A DNA stretch of 45,849 nt, from IMG/VR virus record IMGVR_UViG_3300009618_000010, positions 1 through 45,849 of that record; one strand, written 5' to 3'. The notes under the pieces are model-generated. The model was not told the DNA's origin. It worked only from the letters and a program-made list of their open reading frames with translations, and searched no databases. Below are positions 42,862 through 45,849 of this stretch, in pieces. The translations under genes and the position numbers were made by a program. The first letter of the stretch is position 1; each line of letters opens with the position of its first letter. The DNA comes from a virus.

Positions 42862-42868
42862 CCTGAAT

Positions 42869-43156
42869 ATGTATGGATTAAGTGAAATCAGACGGGCCAA
42901 TAAACTGGCTGATGCGAAGGCGCGCAAATTCGCCCAAGAACAGGCTGCGGCAGCCATTGCACGGCCTGGGGGTGACGCCAGTGCTGTGGGTGCCGATGCC
43001 GTGGCTCATCAGGAAGCCCAAGCCCGGCGCGAAACGCACGCCCTGGGGCTGCCTGACGCTCCAACCGATATGACATGCCCGTTTCGAGACCCGCGCGGCC
43101 CCAAGGCCCTGGACACCGGCTTGCGGCCCTCCGCGCGCACAGGCGGCGCACATTAA
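42869..43156 (+). CDS. Small phage protein (95 aa)
   Basis: MYGLSEIRRANKLADAKARK and FAQEQAAAAIARPGGDASAV form a helical first half; the second half is Pro/Arg-rich (LPDAPTDMTCPFRDPRGPKA). Start ATG 42869 is used because it stands seven bases after a TACACT box and the codons before it lack protein character. The family is not recognised. Confidence 0.6.
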   Translation: MYGLSEIRRANKLADAKARKFAQEQAAAAIARPGGDASAVGADAVAHQEAQARRETHALGLPDAPTDMTCPFRDPRGPKALDTGLRPSARTGGAH

Positions 43157-43446
43157 CTTAAATGGCGGGGCTTACCAGTCCCGCAGGCCACACAGCGGCC
43201 CTTCACTGCCCGGATTGAGAATCCCACGGAAGATCAAGCCGGGCTTTATCTATCTGCCTGGTTTCAACGCGCGGTGAAACAAAAACTAGCTACTTTTTGT
43301 TACAGCATTCGCCGTGCCAAAGTCCTCAAAACAGGCAAAATAAATCCAGATTCTTTTGCTTCAAATCCATTGACGCCCTGCCGATACTCTGATAGATTGC
43401 AGGCAGATAGAGAGCGCAGAGTGAGAGAAGAACGAAAGAAAAAAAT
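43157..43446 (+). promoter_or_regulatory. Intergenic region with promoter TTGACG-17-TAGATT
   Basis: About 290 bases without a gene. GCCCGG (near 43217) and CCGGGC before TTTATCT could form a weak terminator for the upstream gene. GTTTCA/TGAAAC and AACAAAAA/TTTTTGTT hairpins lie between 43260 and 43306. The 71-bp repeat copy follows, then TTGACG (43370-43375), 17 bp, TAGATT (43393-43398), with a leader of about 40 nt to ATG 43447. Confidence 0.55.
43304..43374 (+). repeat. 71-bp dispersed promoter-bearing repeat, copy 2
   Basis: Ungapped inverse match to 1910-1980. The perfect core AAATAAATCCAGATTCTTTT is at 43338-43357, and twelve bases separate it from the -35 box, exactly as in copy 1. Confidence 0.7.
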
Positions 43447-43638
43447 ATGAATTCTACTGGATTCACTTGGAAGAAAAAAAGAAGCAGACGTGACGGTTAT
43501 GGCAACCGGTGCGCGCTGATCTGTGACACATGCGGCGAGACCGTAATCGACGGAGACCCCGGCAATGGCGCGGGCTTCCGGTATTTTTACGCGTATGCAG
43601 ACGCGGCAGTGAGAGAGCATCGGGAAAAGGGTTGCTAA
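43447..43638 (+). CDS. Small CxxC protein (63 aa)
   Basis: MNSTGFTWKKKRSRRDGYGN, then LICDTCGETVIDG with a CxxC pair, and a late His/Cys (VREHREKGC) that could complete a zinc site. Many early phage genes encode such small zinc-ribbon-like proteins. AGAAGAACGAAAG precedes the ATG. Confidence 0.6.
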   Translation: MNSTGFTWKKKRSRRDGYGNRCALICDTCGETVIDGDPGNGAGFRYFYAYADAAVREHREKGC

Positions 43639-43684
43639 ACTCCACTTGCACCGAAGCCCACGCAACTTGCTTTATGGATAGATT

Positions 43685-44170
43685 ATGAGAATTCTTAACT
43701 CCACCAAATGGCCGGACTCGGTGCTCCGCGACATCATCGGTTTCTGCAAGCCATCGAATGTCGCGGGCTTCGATATAGCATTCAAAAACAGCGGATGGTT
43801 TCACGGCAGGGCCTGGATTCAAGGATACTACCGCCACGAGCGGGCGATGCGCTCAAAGGGAAAAGATGCAAATGACGTGCCGTATATTGTGATTTATATT
43901 AAGCATGGAGTGCTGCCGACAACGCGCTACACCAAGCCGACTGTTTACATCGAACGCAAAAAGGAAGGCTATTTGGGCACGCGTCAGTTTACACCGCACG
44001 AGGATTTGGTTACGCTGATCGCCCATGAATTGCGGCACTTGTGGCAGGCCAAGATTTCGCGTGGTCATCGAGTTTGGGGAGCCAGAGGCCAGTTCAGCGA
44101 ACGGGACTGCGATGCTTATGGGATTCGCATGGTGCGCCGGTGGAGGCGCGAGCAGAGAACGCAAGTTTGA
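43685..44170 (+). CDS. Small zinc metalloprotease-like protein (161 aa)
   Basis: LVTLIAHELRHLWQAK near residue 113 contains HExxH, and 20-25 residues later SERDCDAYGIRMVRRW supplies an E/D-containing helix typical of the third zinc ligand in small gluzincin or SprT-like peptidases. The N-terminal part (VAGFDIAFKNSGWFHGRAWI, YIVIYIKHGV) is a mixed alpha/beta lead-in. Length is short but complete for such mini-peptidases. It could also be a metal-binding protein without activity. It is the most readily interpretable gene of the plus-strand block. Confidence 0.7.
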   Translation: MRILNSTKWPDSVLRDIIGFCKPSNVAGFDIAFKNSGWFHGRAWIQGYYRHERAMRSKGKDANDVPYIVIYIKHGVLPTTRYTKPTVYIERKKEGYLGTRQFTPHEDLVTLIAHELRHLWQAKISRGHRVWGARGQFSERDCDAYGIRMVRRWRREQRTQV

Positions 44171-44193
44171 GTCAATCAAGAAAGAAAAACATT

Positions 44194-44478
44194 ATGCATA
44201 CAACTTATACAATGTATCTGATAAATCGGGCTGCTGCGGAAAAGGCGCGCCGTCAAAAGGCAAACGCTGAAAAGGAAGCAGCCCAGGCCGGGCAGTTCAA
44301 CACAGACGCGGCTGCCGACGTGAAGCGCGAGTGCCAGAAGAAAGCAGTCAATGGTTATCTTACCAGTTCCGTGCGGGCAAAGAGGATACAACGGAAATCG
44401 GCTGCCAATATAAAGGCCGCTCTCGCGATAGCTCTCGCGCCAATTTGTCGCGAGCAGAAGAAAGCGCAGGGCCAATGA
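44194..44478 (+). CDS. Basic Ala-rich small protein (94 aa)
   Basis: ATG 44194 is preferred over an earlier in-frame ATG that lies within the peptidase gene. MHTTYTMYLINRAAAEKARR opens a highly basic helical chain (RQKANAEKEAAQAGQFNTDA; ECQKKAVNGYLTSSVRAKRI). Possibly nucleic-acid binding; unrecognised. The stop overlaps the next ATG (ATGA). Confidence 0.55.
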   Translation: MHTTYTMYLINRAAAEKARRQKANAEKEAAQAGQFNTDAAADVKRECQKKAVNGYLTSSVRAKRIQRKSAANIKAALAIALAPICREQKKAQGQ

Positions 44479-44669
44479 AAAAATCCACCAAAATCGAAAT
44501 CCGGGAACTGGCCAGCGTGGCGCAAATGACGCGCGAGGGCTGGACAATGCGGGGCACGACCCGCGACGCCAGCACTCTTCCGCAAATCCAGCGCGCGCTT
44601 GAAGGGACTAGCCAAGTCGCATTCAGCCGGGGACACGCAGGCAACATTCATTATTGGGTAAAAAAGTAA
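44475..44669 (+). CDS. Small protein (64 aa)
   Basis: MKKSTKIEIRELASVAQMTR, then EGWTMRGTTRDASTLPQIQR and a C-terminal HYWVKK. ATGA overlap with the preceding gene supports this start. No family recognised. Confidence 0.6.
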   Translation: MKKSTKIEIRELASVAQMTREGWTMRGTTRDASTLPQIQRALEGTSQVAFSRGHAGNIHYWVKK

Positions 44670-44677
44670 AAACATCT

Positions 44678-45085
44678 ATGAAAACATCAAAATTCAGCGT
44701 TGACGCCTCAACTGGCGATCTCTACGAGAATGATAATCTCGTAGGAAAACTGATTACTGGAACTTCTGGCGCGTGGCTGCGCCTGATAACGCAGGCGAAT
44801 AGAGTGCATATAGGGGTCGATGAATCGAACGAGCGCATCGCCCAAGAGAATAAGGCCGCGCTGCTCCGGGTTGCATCGGAGGCAAGCCAAAACCCGGCGA
44901 CTCGCGCGGTTATTCGGTGCTACGCCAAGTCTATAGGGGTCGATCTCGCCTCGACACCGATACCGGGCTGCTTCGAGCCGAAGCCCGCATTCGGGCAGCC
45001 TGACCCTAAGACCGGCGTTTATGATCTCTCAAACGTCTGTGAAATCTGCGGTGGCAGCCACGACCCGGCCCAGCACCATCCGTAG
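44678..45085 (+). CDS. Small protein with C-terminal CxxC/HxxxxHH (135 aa)
   Basis: Start ATG 44678 (MKTSKFSVDASTGDLYENDN). The N-terminal half is beta-like (LVGKLITGTSGAWLRLITQA), the middle helical, and the end (VCEICGGSHDPAQHHP) has two Cys and three His suited to a zinc site. Unrecognised. Confidence 0.6.
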   Translation: MKTSKFSVDASTGDLYENDNLVGKLITGTSGAWLRLITQANRVHIGVDESNERIAQENKAALLRVASEASQNPATRAVIRCYAKSIGVDLASTPIPGCFEPKPAFGQPDPKTGVYDLSNVCEICGGSHDPAQHHP

Positions 45086-45113
45086 GAACCTCGCACGGAG
45101 AAATAACACTATT

Positions 45114-45443
45114 ATGACTGTAAAATACCACATCATCACGATTGACGGGTGCGAGACCCTCACCCTTGGCGGCACGCTGGTCGATGCTGGCGACGACCAT
45201 GTTTGGTTGACATCAGTGCAGGGTGAACAATTCCTGTATCTGCCCAAGGATTTGGTGCGCGAGATCACCAAGGAAGAGGCTGAGTTTCGGCTGGCGAACC
45301 TGCACGAGCAGGGCAAGACGATTGAGGCGATGCTGCTCAAGACCGGCCAGCAAGCCACATTTGTGCCAGAGCCGAAGCCGACCGCGCTAATTAAAAAACC
45401 GCTGCCGCCCTGGCCTCAGTGCGATCACCCCATACTGAACTAA
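45114..45443 (+). CDS. Small beta-rich protein (109 aa)
   Basis: ATG 45114 (MTVKYHIITIDGCETLTLGG) is chosen because it clears the preceding gene. A beta-rich first half (TLVDAGDDHVWLTSVQGEQF) and a helical EEAEFRLANLHEQGKTIEAM follow; the end is Pro/Lys-rich. Function unknown. Confidence 0.6.
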   Translation: MTVKYHIITIDGCETLTLGGTLVDAGDDHVWLTSVQGEQFLYLPKDLVREITKEEAEFRLANLHEQGKTIEAMLLKTGQQATFVPEPKPTALIKKPLPPWPQCDHPILN

Positions 45444-45449
45444 CACCAT

Positions 45450-45545
45450 ATGAAAATTGTTTTGATCTGTCTTGGCATCCTGTCAATTCTGGCCACAGTG
45501 GTCTGCATTGCAGCGTGCAAAATATCAAAGCGGTCAGAGGATTAA
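45450..45545 (+). CDS. Single-span membrane mini-protein (31 aa)
   Basis: MKIVLICLGILSILATVVCI then AACKISKRSED: one hydrophobic segment (residues 3-22) with a basic tail. The Cys at about residue 23 is not in a clear lipobox. Six bases after the previous stop and four before the next ATG, so tightly packed. A real but uncharacterised small gene or leader is likely. Confidence 0.5.
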   Translation: MKIVLICLGILSILATVVCIAACKISKRSED

Positions 45546-45549
45546 CACT

Positions 45550-45849
45550 ATGCAAAAACTTCGACGACATGAGAGACCCAGCCTCTACAATGTAAAGTTT
45601 CAAACCTTGGATGGATTTGAACTGTGGATTACCCCGTATAACAGAATCTTTGTGGTCAAGGCCGGGACTAACATGCTGAGTTATCCAATCCTACGAACCA
45701 GCGGAGATATTTATTTTGACCCTCCTTTTGAAGGGCCGCTGCCTGAACCAGTGATTTCCGCGCTTTCCACGATCTTGGAGAAACAAAGAAAGCTCCGGCG
45801 CACCCTAGTTGCCCAGGGTGAATTCGATGATGGAGACGCCTGGGAATGG
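45550..45849 (+). CDS. Partial small protein cut by the right edge (100 aa seen)
   Basis: MQKLRRHERPSLYNVKFQTL, then DGFELWITPYNRIFVVKAGT and a helical end (LSTILEKQRKLRRTLVAQGE). The frame is open to the last base, so the C-terminus is missing. A small beta-rich phage protein; no family recognised. Confidence 0.55.
   Translation, partial: MQKLRRHERPSLYNVKFQTLDGFELWITPYNRIFVVKAGTNMLSYPILRTSGDIYFDPPFEGPLPEPVISALSTILEKQRKLRRTLVAQGEFDDGDAWEW

Noticed and set aside
43300-43665. Minus-strand frame with residues similar to a frame near 1900 (KESGFI)
   Set aside because: The resemblance comes from the 71-bp DNA repeat; neither frame has start signals, and identity outside the 20-bp core is spread over codon positions as expected for DNA conservation.

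Overview
The window is an internal fragment of a tailed bacteriophage genome (or a prophage or metagenomic copy of one); a gene is cut at each end. Virion genes fill one strand: from right to left on the minus strand come a probable small terminase (41492), large terminase (35182), portal (31768), scaffold-like protein (29169), an HK97-fold-type major capsid protein (28072), a head-tail adaptor-like protein (26177), tail hub and fibre genes (25503-16281), Ala-rich probable internal virion proteins (12690-9799), a 2456-residue polyvalent protein (9344), a DUF932 protein (1834) and a pentapeptide-repeat protein cut by the left edge (721). No tape-measure or tail-tube gene is visible in this long structural run, which suggests a short-tailed (podovirus-like) virion. 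No replication, integrase or lysis gene is recognised, and the host cannot be named from this sequence.

Layout: 1-9344 holds the pentapeptide, DUF932 and giant polyvalent genes. 9345-9798 is a divergent promoter patch with one plus-strand membrane-protein gene (a moron candidate). 9799-16284 encodes Ala/Pro-rich virion candidates and two glycosyltransferases, one with three transferase-like domains. 16281-26177 encodes fibre, hub and connector proteins. 26250-35182 is the head module, interrupted by an HNH endonuclease gene and an initiator-like tRNA. 35300-39722 has small genes and a sugar module (an SDR dehydratase/epimerase and two paralogous glycosyltransferase-like genes). 39723-40710 is about 1 kb without genes, packed with palindromes, twin operators and two tandem-repeat arrays next to the small-terminase gene. 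From 41609 rightwards the genes are on the plus strand: short, mostly unrecognised, and early-like in style.

Transcription: many units start with a sigma70-like promoter. In at least seven cases the -10 box ends only 6-9 bases before the start codon, leaving no room for a ribosome-binding site, whereas several genes inside transcripts (33033, 28072, 26420, 22451) have Shine-Dalgarno sequences. This suggests leaderless mRNAs at promoter-proximal genes, with a shared -10 version TARRCTGGT on the minus strand.

Most notable: the leaderless promoter cassette; a tail-hub gene that appears split in two, with one LamG-like domain divided between the 283-aa and 1226-aa proteins; a 41-nt inverted repeat placed in matching reading frames of two opposed genes so that inversion would swap their N-termini; a 71-bp dispersed repeat carrying a -35 box; and a portal gene without a conventional start, next to an HNH gene and two long hairpins.
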